NCBI RefSeq assembly: GCF_026340975.1
Contig: NZ_JAPEOS010000001.1
Span: forward strand, 558,001 to 622,000
Direction: 5' to 3'
Origin: Streptomyces sp. NBC_01214
GTDB taxonomy: Bacteria; Actinomycetota; Actinomycetes; Streptomycetales; Streptomycetaceae
Length of the DNA stretch: 64,000 nt
Position 1 is the stretch's first letter. Each line of letters begins with the position of its first letter. This document shows positions 17,652-29,359 of the stretch, in pieces. The position numbers and the translations under genes were made by a program. A model generated the notes under the pieces. That model worked only from the letters and a program-made list of their open reading frames with translations, did not search any database and was not told the origin of the DNA.

Positions 17652-17977
17652 GGATATCGGTCCCTTCGTGCGACGTCGCCACCTGCTGACGTGCGGTGAT
17701 GTCGCCTGTGTGGATGTTTCGGGGCAATGCAACTTTCATCCGGAATCCGGAGTGATTCCTTTGTACCGCGATTCCCATTGCAATGCGAAGCCCAGTTAAT
17801 TCTCTCCGCGTGTCCCGCCGCAATGCTGGGCGCGTGGTTTTCCGGCGGATTTTGCGAAGCGTTGGTGAAGCCGAAACGCCCCGGTGATCACGGCCCCGGG
17901 ATATCTACCCGCGTAGAAATTTCCGCCGGGTACGCTGATGGAACCGCCTTCGCACCAACCACACACGGGAGTGCCCG
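17652..17977. promoter_or_regulatory. Divergent lsr2/purS promoter region
   Basis: 326 bp without a gene and noticeably less GC-rich than its surroundings, which may itself attract Lsr2. TACGCT (17931-17936) is a good -10 for purS. The inverted repeat TCTAC-CCGC-GTAGA (17904-17917) lies where its -35 box should be and may be an operator. GGAATC...GATTCC and two TCCGGA palindromes lie near 17738-17759, toward lsr2. Confidence 0.5.
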
Positions 17978-18223
17978 ATGGCACGCGTCGTAGTCGACGT
18001 CATGCTCAAGCCGGAGATCCTCGACCCCCAGGGCCAGGCGGTGCAGCGTGCACTGCCGCGCCTGGGATTCGAAGGGATCGCCGACGTCCGCCAGGGGAAG
18101 CGCTTCGAGCTCGAGGTGGAGGGACCGGTCGACCAGGCCGCCCTCGACCGCATCCACAAGATGGCCGAAACGTTCCTCGCCAACACCGTCATCGAAGACT
18201 TCACCGTGAAGGTCGAGGCCTGA
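17978..18223 (+). CDS. purS: FGAM synthase subunit PurS
   Basis: 81 residues, typical of PurS. It starts [22 protein letters not shown] and contains [10 protein letters not shown]. PurS is the small dimeric scaffold that joins PurQ and PurL in the three-part FGAM synthase. CGGGAG precedes the ATG; purQ starts 3 nt after its stop. Confidence 0.96.
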   Translation: MARVVVDVMLKPEILDPQGQAVQRALPRLGFEGIADVRQGKRFELEVEGPVDQAALDRIHKMAETFLANTVIEDFTVKVEA

Positions 18224-18225
18224 CG

Positions 18226-18902
18226 GTGACCACTCGCATCGGAGTCGTCACGTTCCCCGGAACGCTCGACGACCGTGACTCGCTGCGCGCCGTCCGCCTC
18301 GCGGGGGCGGAGCCGGTCTCGCTGTGGCACCGCGACAAGGACCTGCACCAGGTCGACGCGGTCGTCCTCGCGGGCGGCTTCTCCTACGGGGACTACCTGC
18401 GCGCCGGGGCCATCTCCCGCTTCTCGCCGGTGATGGAGACCATCATCGAGCAGGCCAAGGGCGGCATGCCCGTCCTGGGCATCTGCAACGGCTTCCAGGT
18501 CCTCACCGAGGCCCACCTGCTGCCGGGGGCGATGCTCCGGAACAACCACCTGCACTTCATCTGCCGCGACCAGAAGCTGCGGGTGGAGAACGCGGAGACC
18601 GCGTGGACCGGCGACTACACCGCCGGCCAGGAGATCTCCGTACCGCTCAAGAACATGGACGGCCGCTACACCGCCGACGAGCGCACGCTCGACGAACTGG
18701 AGGCCGAAGGTCGAGTGGCCTTCCGCTACCTGGACGGCAACCCGAACGGTTCGCTGCGCGACATCGCAGGCATCACCAACGCCGCGGGCAACATCGTCGG
18801 CCTCATGCCGCACCCCGAGCACGCGGTCGAGCCGCTGATCGGGACGGGCCGCACCGACGGCCTCCCGTTCTTCACCTCGGTCCTGAAGAAGCTGGTCAGC
18901 GC

Positions 18903-18906
<4 letters not shown>
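18226..18906 (+). CDS. purQ: FGAM synthase glutaminase subunit PurQ
   Basis: 226 residues from GTG 18226. A class I glutamine amidotransferase: nucleophile Cys in VLGICNGFQ and His/Glu in MPHPEHAVE. It supplies ammonia from glutamine to PurL. The stop overlaps the purL ATG by 4 bp, coupling their translation. Confidence 0.97.
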
Positions 18907-21176
<2,270 letters not shown>

Positions 21177-21195
21177 TCCCCGGCGACAGCCCTGT

Positions 21196-21229
21196 CGAAG
21201 CCCCGCACGCAGTGCCGTGCGGGGCTTCG
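21196..21229 (+). terminator. Terminator after purL
   Basis: CGAAGCCCCGCACG (21196-21209), loop CAGTGC, then the perfect mirror (21216-21229). Confidence 0.88.
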
Positions 21230-21317
21230 GCGTGGGGGCCCGCAGCAACTGGCCGTAGCGATTCCGTAGCCCGCAAAACCCTTCTGACCTGCGGGATCCC
21301 GCCCGCATACTGGCGCC

Positions 21318-22574
21318 GTGAGCGACAAGGTGAAGTACCTGCCACAGGCCGCGATACCTGACGCAGACGTTCCCGTCTGGCGCACCGAGGACGCCGAACG
21401 ATGGCGGAAGGCGGCCGTCCCGGCCGTGTTCGGGCCGGTCTTCGGCGCGTGGGCGCTGGTCCTGCTGGTGTTCGGCGCGGTCGTCCTGCTGGGGTGGAGC
21501 GATCCGCAGGCGCCGGACCGCGGTACCTCCTGGGAGGGGTACCCGGCCGCCGTCCTGCTGGTCGGCCTGCCCCTCTGGTACCGGATGATCCCGGCCGGGA
21601 CCGTCCTGGCCACGCCCGTCCTGGTCGGGTACACGCTGTTTGAGCTGGCCGGTCTGCCCGAGTCGGACGGTCCGGGCCGGGTCGGGTCCTGGCTGGTCGT
21701 CGCCCTGTGCGGCGCGGCCTTCACGGGGGCGCTGCTGCGGCTGCGGGCCCGCCGCGGGCAGTGCGCCCTCGCGCTGGCCGCCGCCGGGGACGGCCGCCGG
21801 GAACTCCCCGACGCACTGCCCCGGCGCCACCACCGCCGCGGCCTGGCGATGATCCTGACCGGCGGCGGGCTCTGCCTCGCCGCGGCCGCCCTCCTCTGGT
21901 GGGCCCTGGCCCGGGACCTCGGCGCGGCCCCGGAGCACCCGTACGACGCCACGGGACAACAGGTCCTGGCCCTCCTGCTGCTGGTGCCCGCGACGGCGCT
22001 GCTCGGCCGGGGCATCGGCGCCCGCCGCGCCGCCCGGCGCCTGCACGCCGGACCGCAGCCCGCCCTCCGCGTCGGGATCCGGGCCGACTCCCTCACGTAC
22101 AGCTGGCTGTACGCGGACGTCCGGGACAGGTCGGGCCAGCCCCTGATCGCCTTCCGCGACCACGTCGAGAACACCGCCGACCACGTACGGACCCTGCTCG
22201 GCGGCTCCGAGGAGCGGCTGCGCACCGAGCACCACGACGTCAACTGGTTCTCCGAGCCGATCGAGGCCGTCCTGTACGGCGCTCCGTTCGAGGGCGCGGA
22301 GGTCGTCCTGGAGCACGCGGCGTTCTACGGCAACACCCGGATCACCACCAGCGTGCTGGCCGTACCGCTGCACCCGCGCCGCCGGCACGGCCTCAAGCCG
22401 TGGCGCGCGGCCGGGCGCTCGGCCACCCTCAAGGAACGCGAGGGGCGGGCGGCGCACCGGGCCAAGGCCGCCGAGAGCGGTTCCGGCGGTTCCGGCTGCG
22501 GGACCTCCTCCAGCGGCTGCGGCAGCAGCAGTTGTGGAAGCAGCTGCGGCGGCGGCTGCGGCGGCGGCGACTGA
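21318..22574 (+). CDS. Multi-pass membrane protein with Cys/Gly/Ser-rich C-terminal tail
   Basis: 418 residues, not assigned to a known family. GTG 21318 is preceded 7 bp upstream by CATACT, suggesting a leaderless start. About six hydrophobic segments (near 33-58, 75-92, 95-112, 120-137, 176-195, 211-228) precede a soluble domain (about 245-360) containing LTYSWLYADVRDRSG. The last 32 residues are Gly/Ser with five regularly spaced Cys (GCG, GCG, SCG, SCG, GCGGGD). Similar Gly-Cys tails end some TIGR04222-type actinobacterial membrane proteins, but the rest does not clearly match. The tail could bind metal, form disulfides or be modified; all are guesses. Confidence 0.65.
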   Translation: MSDKVKYLPQAAIPDADVPVWRTEDAERWRKAAVPAVFGPVFGAWALVLLVFGAVVLLGWSDPQAPDRGTSWEGYPAAVLLVGLPLWYRMIPAGTVLATPVLVGYTLFELAGLPESDGPGRVGSWLVVALCGAAFTGALLRLRARRGQCALALAAAGDGRRELPDALPRRHHRRGLAMILTGGGLCLAAAALLWWALARDLGAAPEHPYDATGQQVLALLLLVPATALLGRGIGARRAARRLHAGPQPALRVGIRADSLTYSWLYADVRDRSGQPLIAFRDHVENTADHVRTLLGGSEERLRTEHHDVNWFSEPIEAVLYGAPFEGAEVVLEHAAFYGNTRITTSVLAVPLHPRRRHGLKPWRAAGRSATLKEREGRAAHRAKAAESGSGGSGCGTSSSGCGSSSCGSSCGGGCGGGD

Positions 22575-22591
22575 TCCGGCAGACTCGCCGC

Positions 22592-23380
22592 ATGGCATCC
22601 AGGACCCGCACCCGAACGTACGACCCCGCGAAGATCCGCGCGGCCGTCACCGCACAGTTCGCGCACGTCGTCGGGGCCGTGGCGGACCTCGGACCCGAAC
22701 AGCTGGCCCGGCCCAGCGGGCTCGGGGACTGGACCGTGGCCGAACTCGCCGGGCACATCGCCTGGATCGCCGACTCGCTGGCGGGGGGCCTGGCCCGGCC
22801 GCCCGCCGCCGTCGCGGAGCTGTCGGCGGTCGAGTGGCCCTTTGCGACCGCCTCCCTCGCCGGGAAGATCTCCGAGGCGGCCCGGGAGACCCTGACCGGG
22901 GCCCCGCTGCCCGAGCTGTACGAACGGGCGGCCGCCCGGATGGCGCAGGCGCTCGCGGCCAATCCGGGCGACCGCGTGCTGGACCTGTGGATCGGGGACA
23001 TGACCCTGGCCGACTTCCTGGTCACCCGGACCGTGGAACTGGTGGTCCACACCGACGACCTGAACCGGGCCGCCGGACTGGACGTCCCGATCGACCGACA
23101 GGCGCTGGCCGCCTGCACCCGGCTGCTCGCCGACGCCCTCGCCCTCAAGGCACCGGGCGGCTCCGTCGAGGTCCGCGTCCCGCCCTTCGCGGTCGTCCAG
23201 TGCGTCCAGGGCCCGCGGCACACCCGCGGCACCCCGCCGAACGTGGTGGAGACCGACCCGCTGACCTGGATCCGGCTCGCCACCGGCCGTACGGGATGGG
23301 CCACCGCCGTCGACGGGGCCCAGGTACGGGCCAGTGGCGAGCGGGCCGATCTGTCGGCGCTGCTCCCGCTGATGAGCTGA
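22592..23380 (+). CDS. Maleylpyruvate isomerase/DinB-type protein with sterol-carrier-like C-terminus
   Basis: 262 residues from ATG 22592. The N-terminal four-helix part has LGDWTVAELAGHIAWIADSL, the typical WT(V)xELxxHI helix of the mycothiol-dependent maleylpyruvate isomerase/DinB family, and a later His in VELVVHTDDLNRA, both usual metal ligands. The C-terminal part (about 185-262) resembles the small SCP-like domain of this family. The partner thiol in actinomycetes is mycothiol; the substrate is unknown. It starts 17 bp after the previous gene. Confidence 0.75.
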   Translation: MASRTRTRTYDPAKIRAAVTAQFAHVVGAVADLGPEQLARPSGLGDWTVAELAGHIAWIADSLAGGLARPPAAVAELSAVEWPFATASLAGKISEAARETLTGAPLPELYERAAARMAQALAANPGDRVLDLWIGDMTLADFLVTRTVELVVHTDDLNRAAGLDVPIDRQALAACTRLLADALALKAPGGSVEVRVPPFAVVQCVQGPRHTRGTPPNVVETDPLTWIRLATGRTGWATAVDGAQVRASGERADLSALLPLMS

Positions 23381-23391
23381 GGGGAACAACC

Positions 23392-24234
23392 ATGGTGGAA
23401 CCACCGCGACACCCGGTCCGTCCCAGGGACATGCCCACCTTCCGGCACGTTCCCGCCCCCACGGCCCTGGCCCTCGTCCTCGCGCTCGCCCTGGCCGGCT
23501 GCGGCCGGGCCGAGGACGGCCGCGCCCGGCTGCCCGACCCCGTGGGTTCCTGGGCCGTCGAGTCCCTGACCACGGGTGGCCGCACCCTGCACGCGCCCGA
23601 GACCGCCCACCTCGACATCGGCCCGAACCAGGTCAAGGGCAACTACGGCTGCAACGGCTTCACCGCGGTGGCGGCCTTCGCCGGTCCCTCCGCGGTGACC
23701 GTCACGCCCGGCGCCTCGACCACCATGGCCTGCGCGGACATGGAGTTCGAGACGGCCTTCGCCAAGCTGTTCCAGGGCAAGTTGACGATCGACCGGGGAC
23801 CCGACCGGCTCACCCTGAAGACCGCCGACGGGAGCACCATCGCCATGACGTCCGCGCCCGCGGTCACGGACGCCCCGCTCACCACGACCGAGTGGACCGT
23901 AGAGTCCCTGGTCAGCGGTGGGACCGCGGCCTCCCTGCCCACCGAGGCGGCCGGGAAGGCACGGTTCACCATCGCCCCGGACCTCGCCGTGAGCGGCAAC
24001 CTCGGCTGCAACCGGTTCAGCACCCGGGCCACCGTCGACGGCTCCACGGTCACCTTCGGGCCGCTGACCTCGACCAAGATGGCCTGCGAGGGACCGGTGG
24101 GCGAGGTGGAGCGGACGCTGACCGAGCTGTTCGGCAGCGGCCCGCTCACCGCGAAGACCGAGGGCCGGACCCTCACCCTCACCGCACCCGACGGCAAGGG
24201 CCTGACCGCGAAGGCGGCCTCCGCCGCCGAGTGA
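23392..24234 (+). CDS. Lipoprotein with two META/HslJ domains
   Basis: 280 residues from ATG 23392 (GAGGGGAA upstream). A signal peptide ends in the lipobox LAGC (about residue 37), after which the protein would be anchored to the outer face of the membrane. Two tandem META domains follow (about 48-140 and 158-265), each with the signature GN.GCN.F and a TMAC/KMAC segment, giving paired Cys. META domains occur in HslJ and novobiocin-resistance-linked proteins; the biochemical role is unknown. It ends 12 bp from the convergent sulfatase. Confidence 0.85.
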   Translation: MVEPPRHPVRPRDMPTFRHVPAPTALALVLALALAGCGRAEDGRARLPDPVGSWAVESLTTGGRTLHAPETAHLDIGPNQVKGNYGCNGFTAVAAFAGPSAVTVTPGASTTMACADMEFETAFAKLFQGKLTIDRGPDRLTLKTADGSTIAMTSAPAVTDAPLTTTEWTVESLVSGGTAASLPTEAAGKARFTIAPDLAVSGNLGCNRFSTRATVDGSTVTFGPLTSTKMACEGPVGEVERTLTELFGSGPLTAKTEGRTLTLTAPDGKGLTAKAASAAE

Positions 24235-24246
24235 CCCCGCGGGCGG

Positions 24247-25680
24247 TCATCCCGGATAGGGCAGCAGCCCGGCGTCCACCTTCTCCCAGGCCGCCCGCAG
24301 CTGCGCCAGCCGGGCCGGCTCCACGGCGGCCTTGTCGGCCTGCTCGCGGACGTCCCCGGCCAGGTTGAACAGCTGGTCCCGGCCCGCCTTGCCGCGGTAG
24401 TACTTCCAGTCCCCGCGGCGCAGCGCCCGCTCGCCCCGGACCCGCCAGAACAGGTCCCGCTCGGCGACCTTCTCGCCGCGCAGCAGGTACCCGGCCAGGC
24501 TCACCCCGTCCAGCGGGTGGGCCCGGTCGGGCCGCGCCCCGGCCAGCTCCAGCAGCGTCGCCGTCCAGTCCGGGCTGAACACCGGGACGTGGCTGACCTG
24601 CCCGCCGTCCAGCCGGGCGGGCCAGCGCGCGATGGTGGGCACCCGGATCCCGCCCTCCTGGAGGGAGGCCTTGTTGCCGGACAGCGGCCAGTTGTACGAG
24701 AAGCGCTCGCCGCCGTTGTCGCTGGAGAAGACCACGAGGGTGTCCTCCTCCTGGCCGGAACGCTTCAGCGCCGCCAGCACCTTGCCGATCGAGCGGTCGA
24801 GGTCCTCGACCATCTCCTTGTACTTCTCGACCGAGCCGCCGTCCTGGTGCCACAGGGCGCGCCCGTCGCCCGCCTTGATCCGGCGGACGATCTCGGCGCT
24901 CTGCTCGGTGTCCCCGTCGGCGATCCACGGCCAGTGCGGGGTGGTGAAGTTGAGGTTCAGCAGCCACGGCTTGCCGCGGTGGTCGCGGGAGACGTACTCG
25001 CTGGCCCGCTCGGTGATGATCCGGGTGTAGTAGCGCAGGTCCTTGTACGCGGCGTCGCCCTCGTACAGGTCGTACTCACCGCCCAGGCCCAGCTTGGAGT
25101 AGTACTCCAGGGCGCCGCCGAAGTTGCCGAAGAACTCGTCCCAGCCGGACCTGGTCGGGCTGTAGTCGGGCAGGTAGCCCGCGTGCCACTTGCCGATCAG
25201 CGCGGTGGCGTAGCCGGCGGACTTCAGCAGCGAGGCCAGCGTCGGGTGCGTGGGGTCCAGGCCGACGGACTTGTCGGCGATCGGTTCGGCCAGTCCGCCC
25301 TTGGTCCGGCCCGGGTAGCGCCCGGTATAGAGGCTGAACCGGGTCGGCGAGCAGGTCGCGGAGCCCGAGTAGGCGTCCGTGAACCGGACGCCCTGGCGGG
25401 CGAGGCGGTCCAGGTTCGGGGTCTTGATGTGCGGCGAGCCGTACGAGGAGAGATCGGCCCAGCCGAGGTCGTCGCCGAGGACGAACAGGATGTTCGGCCG
25501 GCGGGACGGCCGGGGCCGCCCGGCCCGGAACTCCCGTTCCTGCGGCAGGTCCTGCCCGTCCCCGGCGGCCGGGGCGGCGGCGGCCGGGGCGGCGCCCAGC
25601 CCCACCGTCGCGGCGGCCGCGCTCACGCCGACCGCACCGCCGAAGGCGCGCCGGGACAGGTTGGGTTCGTACGAGGTCAC
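24247..25680 (-). CDS. Tat-exported arylsulfatase-type sulfatase
   Basis: 477 residues from GTG 25680 (GGAG upstream). A twin-arginine signal NLSRRAFGG (R10, R11) and an Ala-rich hydrophobic stretch indicate export in folded form. D70/D71 in FVLGDDLGWAD are metal ligands. C110 in CSPTR is the cysteine converted to formylglycine, followed by the conserved FSLYTGRYPGR. A distal SSDNGG also fits the family. It hydrolyses a sulfate ester outside the cell; the substrate is unknown. A formylglycine-generating enzyme is needed in trans and none is seen in the window. Confidence 0.93.
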   Translation of the reverse strand: MTSYEPNLSRRAFGGAVGVSAAAATVGLGAAPAAAAPAAGDGQDLPQEREFRAGRPRPSRRPNILFVLGDDLGWADLSSYGSPHIKTPNLDRLARQGVRFTDAYSGSATCSPTRFSLYTGRYPGRTKGGLAEPIADKSVGLDPTHPTLASLLKSAGYATALIGKWHAGYLPDYSPTRSGWDEFFGNFGGALEYYSKLGLGGEYDLYEGDAAYKDLRYYTRIITERASEYVSRDHRGKPWLLNLNFTTPHWPWIADGDTEQSAEIVRRIKAGDGRALWHQDGGSVEKYKEMVEDLDRSIGKVLAALKRSGQEEDTLVVFSSDNGGERFSYNWPLSGNKASLQEGGIRVPTIARWPARLDGGQVSHVPVFSPDWTATLLELAGARPDRAHPLDGVSLAGYLLRGEKVAERDLFWRVRGERALRRGDWKYYRGKAGRDQLFNLAGDVREQADKAAVEPARLAQLRAAWEKVDAGLLPYPG

Positions 25681-26044
25681 AGGTACTCCAAGGCACGGCC
25701 CGCCGGCCCGCCCCGGGCGGCGCGGGACGGCGCGCGGCACGGCAGGGCGGGCTTTCGGGCAGGGGTCAGGAAAAGAAAAGAACGCAAAGCGGCGTGTGAC
25801 TACGCAGAACAGCGACAGATGGCGCTCGCGACACGGACAAGGTCCACGTGCCGGCGCTCGACGAGGGTGACGGTACGGTCACCGAGAGGCTGCATGGGGC
25901 GAGAGCCTGTACGAATGCCCATGCGCCTGTCAACAAGGGCATTCCGGATACCGAGACGGAATGGATCGGTCACCCTCTGTGCTGTGACATTTCCCGGCCG
26001 TCCCCAATTCGGACCAGTGGTCGATCTCGCCTACACTCGGGAGC
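25681..26044. promoter_or_regulatory. Divergent sulfatase/purF control region
   Basis: 364 bp without a gene. TACACT (26032-26037) lies 7 bp before purF GTG, so purF is probably leaderless. Two inverted repeats look like protein sites: GGTGAC-GGTACG-GTCACC (25866-25883) and GAATGCCC (25913-25920) with GGGCATTC (25937-25944). Which gene they serve is not clear. Confidence 0.45.
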
Positions 26045-27562
26045 GTGCCTCGTGGTGATGGACGACTCAACCACGACCTGCTCCCCGGCGAAAAGGGCCC
26101 CCAGGACGCTTGCGGCGTCTTCGGTGTCTGGGCTCCGGGTGAAGAGGTCGCCAAGCTCACCTACTTCGGACTGTATGCCCTGCAGCACCGTGGACAAGAG
26201 TCCGCGGGAATCGCTGTGAGCAACGGTTCCCAGATCCTCGTCTTCAAGGACATGGGCCTCGTTTCCCAAGTCTTCGACGAAACCTCTCTCGGCTCGCTCC
26301 AAGGTCATATCGCGGTCGGTCACGCCCGCTATTCGACCACCGGGGCCTCCGTCTGGGAGAACGCCCAGCCGACCTTCCGTGCGACCGCCCACGGCTCCAT
26401 TGCCCTGGGTCACAACGGCAACCTGGTGAACACCGCCGAGCTTGCCGAGATGGTCGCCGACCTCCCCCGTCAGGACGGCCGTGCCACCCAGGTGGCCGCC
26501 ACCAATGACACCGACCTGGTCACCGCCCTGCTCGCCGGTCAGACCGACGACGAGGGCAAGCCCCTGACCATCGAGGAGTCGGCCGCCAAGGTCCTGCCTC
26601 AGGTCAAGGGCGCCTTCTCCCTCGTCTTCATGGACGAGGGGACCCTCTACACCGCCCGTGACCCGCAGGGCATCCGCCCGCTGGTCCTCGGCCGCCTGGA
26701 GCGCGGCTGGGTGGTCGCGAGCGAGACCGCCGCCCTCGACATCTGCGGCGCCAGCTTCGTCCGCGAGGTCGAGCCGGGCGAGCTCATCGCGATCGACGAG
26801 AACGGTCTGCGCACCTCTCGATTCGCGGAAGCGAAGCCCAAGGGCTGTGTCTTCGAGTACGTCTACCTGGCGCGCCCGGACACCGACATCGCCGGCCGGA
26901 ACGTCTACCTCTCGCGTGTCGAGATGGGCCGGCGCCTGGCCAAGGAAGCCCCGGTCGACGCCGATCTGGTGATAGCGACGCCGGAATCCGGCACGCCCGC
27001 CGCCGTCGGATACGCCGAAGCCAGCGGGATTCCGTACGGATCGGGCCTGGTCAAGAACGCCTACGTGGGCCGGACCTTCATCCAGCCCTCGCAGACGATC
27101 CGCCAGCTCGGCATCCGGCTCAAGCTCAACCCCCTCAAGGAAGTCATCCGGGGCAAGCGCCTGGTGGTCGTCGACGACTCGATCGTCCGCGGCAACACCC
27201 AGCGCGCCCTGGTCAAGATGCTCCGCGAGGCCGGCGCGGCGGAGGTCCACATCCGGATCTCCTCGCCGCCGGTGAAGTGGCCGTGCTTCTTCGGCATCGA
27301 CTTCGCCACCCGGGCCGAGCTGATCGCCAACGGCATGACGGTCGACGAGATCGCCACCTCCCTGGGCGCGGACTCGCTCTCGTACATCTCGCTCGACGCG
27401 ATGGTCGAGGCGACCACGATCCAGAAGCCCAACCTCTGCCGTGCCTGCTTCGACGGCGAGTACCCGATGGAGCTGCCCGACCCGCAGCTCCTGGGCAAGC
27501 AGCTGCTGGAGTCCGAGCTCGCCGGCGGTACGGACGCCGCCGACGCGCTCCGCCGCCCGTAG
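26045..27562 (+). CDS. purF: Amidophosphoribosyltransferase
   Basis: 505 residues from GTG 26045. A propeptide of 22 residues precedes the N-terminal nucleophile C23 (DACGVFGVW) of the class II glutaminase domain. The C-terminal phosphoribosyltransferase domain has the PRPP loop VVVDDSIVRGNT. The Cys residues in KGCVFEYVY, WPCFFG and NLCRACFDG match the iron-sulfur-bearing Bacillus-type enzyme. It makes 5-phosphoribosylamine from PRPP and glutamine, the committed step of purine synthesis. purM follows after 91 bp. Confidence 0.97.
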   Translation: MPRGDGRLNHDLLPGEKGPQDACGVFGVWAPGEEVAKLTYFGLYALQHRGQESAGIAVSNGSQILVFKDMGLVSQVFDETSLGSLQGHIAVGHARYSTTGASVWENAQPTFRATAHGSIALGHNGNLVNTAELAEMVADLPRQDGRATQVAATNDTDLVTALLAGQTDDEGKPLTIEESAAKVLPQVKGAFSLVFMDEGTLYTARDPQGIRPLVLGRLERGWVVASETAALDICGASFVREVEPGELIAIDENGLRTSRFAEAKPKGCVFEYVYLARPDTDIAGRNVYLSRVEMGRRLAKEAPVDADLVIATPESGTPAAVGYAEASGIPYGSGLVKNAYVGRTFIQPSQTIRQLGIRLKLNPLKEVIRGKRLVVVDDSIVRGNTQRALVKMLREAGAAEVHIRISSPPVKWPCFFGIDFATRAELIANGMTVDEIATSLGADSLSYISLDAMVEATTIQKPNLCRACFDGEYPMELPDPQLLGKQLLESELAGGTDAADALRRP

Positions 27563-27578
27563 CCCTGGCTCAACCTGC

Positions 27579-27616
27579 GCCGGGCCCTGTCTTTGAGGCT
27601 TCTCCCAGGGCCCGGC
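27579..27616 (+). promoter_or_regulatory. Hairpin in the purF-purM gap
   Basis: GCCGGGCCCTG (27579-27589) pairs perfectly with CAGGGCCCGGC (27606-27616) over a 16-nt loop. There is no T-run. It may attenuate or process the purF-purM transcript. Confidence 0.5.
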
Positions 27617-27653
27617 ACCACACGCAGTAACGACACGAAAGCTCTCTCCTGTC

Positions 27654-28724
27654 ATGACAGAGAAGACCACCGGTGCCAGCTACGCAGCCGCAGGCGTGGA
27701 CATCGAAGCGGGCGACCGCGCCGTCGAGCTGATGAAGGAGTGGGTGAAGAAGACGCAGCGCCCCGAGGTCCTCGGTGGCCTCGGCGGCTTCGCCGGCCTC
27801 TTCGACGCCTCCGCCCTCAAGCGCTACGAGCGCCCGCTGCTCGCCTCGGCCACCGACGGCGTCGGCACCAAGGTGGACATCGCCCGCCAGCTCGGCGTGT
27901 ACGACACCATCGGCCACGACCTGGTGGCGATGGTCATGGACGACATCGTCGTCTGTGGTGCCGAGCCGCTCTTCATGACCGACTACATCTGCGTCGGCAA
28001 GGTGCACCCCGAGCGTGTCGCGGCGATCGTCAAGGGCATCGCCGAGGGCTGCGTCCTCGCCGGCTGCGCCCTGGTGGGCGGCGAGACCGCCGAGCACCCC
28101 GGCCTGCTGGGTCCGGACGACTTCGACGTGGCCGGTGCCGGAACGGGCGTCGTCGAGTACGACCGCCTGCTCGGCGCGGATCGCATCCGTACGGGTGACG
28201 CCGTCATCGCGATGGCGTCGTCCGGCCTTCACTCGAACGGGTACTCGCTGGTCCGCCACGTCCTCTTCGAGCGCGCCAAGATGTCGCTGGAGAGCCACGT
28301 GGAGGAGCTCGGCCGCACCCTCGGCGAGGAGCTCCTGGAGCCCACCAAGATCTACTCGCTGGACTGCATGGCCCTCACCCGTACGGCCGAGGTGCACGCC
28401 TACTCGCACATCACCGGCGGCGGCCTCGCGGCGAACCTGGCCCGGGTCATCCCGGACCACCTGCACGCCACGGTCGACCGTTCGACCTGGACCCCCGGCG
28501 CCATCTTCGACCTGGTCGGCAAGGCCGGTCAGGTGGAGCAGCTGGAACTGGAGAAGACCCTGAACATGGGCGTCGGCATGATGGCCGTCGTTCCGCAGGA
28601 GTCGGTGGACGTGGCGCTGACCGCGCTGGCCGACCGGGGTGTCGACGCATGGGTCGCGGGAGAGATCCTGGACCGCGGCGACCACACCGAGGGCGCGACC
28701 ATGACCGGCACCTACGCGAGCTGA
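27654..28724 (+). CDS. purM: AIR synthetase (phosphoribosylformylglycinamidine cyclo-ligase)
   Basis: 356 residues, full length. It starts with SYAAAGVDIEAGDRAV and contains ATDGVGTKV, VGGETAEHPG, ASSGLHSNGYSLVR and HITGGGLAANLARV. It closes the imidazole ring of FGAM with ATP. The ribosome site is weak and it follows purF on the same strand. Confidence 0.97.
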   Translation: MTEKTTGASYAAAGVDIEAGDRAVELMKEWVKKTQRPEVLGGLGGFAGLFDASALKRYERPLLASATDGVGTKVDIARQLGVYDTIGHDLVAMVMDDIVVCGAEPLFMTDYICVGKVHPERVAAIVKGIAEGCVLAGCALVGGETAEHPGLLGPDDFDVAGAGTGVVEYDRLLGADRIRTGDAVIAMASSGLHSNGYSLVRHVLFERAKMSLESHVEELGRTLGEELLEPTKIYSLDCMALTRTAEVHAYSHITGGGLAANLARVIPDHLHATVDRSTWTPGAIFDLVGKAGQVEQLELEKTLNMGVGMMAVVPQESVDVALTALADRGVDAWVAGEILDRGDHTEGATMTGTYAS

Positions 28725-28730
28725 GCAGCA

Positions 28731-28777
28731 CTGAAACCCGGCCCGGGGCGATGCCCTGGACCGGGTTTCAGTCTTTT
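28731..28777 (+). terminator. Terminator after purM
   Basis: CTGAAACCCGG (28731-28741) pairs with CCGGGTTTCAG (28761-28771), followed by a T-run: a classical intrinsic terminator. Confidence 0.93.
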
Positions 28778-28804
28778 TGTCTGTCGTGCAGACGCCTCAG
28801 GGCG

Positions 28805-29068
28805 TCAAGCGCCGCGACGCTGTGACGACGGCCCGGACTCTTCGTCCTCGTCGTCGTCATCCGTGTTGTAGAGGTCCGCGTACCGAGCGTACGGGTCGTC
28901 CTCGTCCAGCTCGTCGTCGTCTACCTCGACCGGCTCGCTGACAGGCAGCGGTTCTACGGTCGATGCGCCCAGCTCGTTGGCCAGACGCGAGAGGTCAGTC
29001 CCGCCGCTGCTGTACTTCAGCTGGCGGGCGACCTTCGTCTGCTTGGCCTTTGCCCGGCCGCGCCCCAT
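28805..29068 (-). CDS. DUF3073 family protein
   Basis: 87 residues from ATG 29068. A strongly basic N-terminus (MGRGRAKAKQTKVARQLKY) is followed by a short conserved part (about 20-50) and a very acidic C-terminus rich in Asp/Glu with DPYARYADLY. DUF3073 is confined to actinobacteria and usually lies by purM, as here. The basic head and acidic tail suggest nucleic-acid or ribosome contact; the role is unknown. Confidence 0.88.
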   Translation of the reverse strand: MGRGRAKAKQTKVARQLKYSSGGTDLSRLANELGASTVEPLPVSEPVEVDDDELDEDDPYARYADLYNTDDDDEDEESGPSSQRRGA

Positions 29069-29359
29069 GGCTCGACCCCCTCGGTGACGGGGCTCGACGG
29101 CCCCAGAGTCTGACACGCGTTCATGGTTCGGAGCGGGCTCTCCGTGGAGAGACCGTCCGTAGGGGTTTAACGGTACCTGCTTCCGCGGCCATACGGTACG
29201 CCGCCCGCATGACGCGCCCCGGTGCAGAACCAACAAGGCGCCCCGTCCTCGCTGGTCAGCTGCGATTTTAACCTTTTCCTGGCGGGCGACCCGCCGAAGT
29301 GCAGTGAGTTCCGTCTCGCCGCACCCCGGCGGGCGCACCCGGAAGCCCCCGGGAAGGGC
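29069..29359. other. Intergenic region between DUF3073 gene and vdh
   Basis: 291 bp without a credible gene. It holds the DUF3073 promoter on the minus strand and the vdh 3' region. Only a short hairpin (GGCGGG-CGA-CCCGCC, 29281-29295) stands out. Confidence 0.4.
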
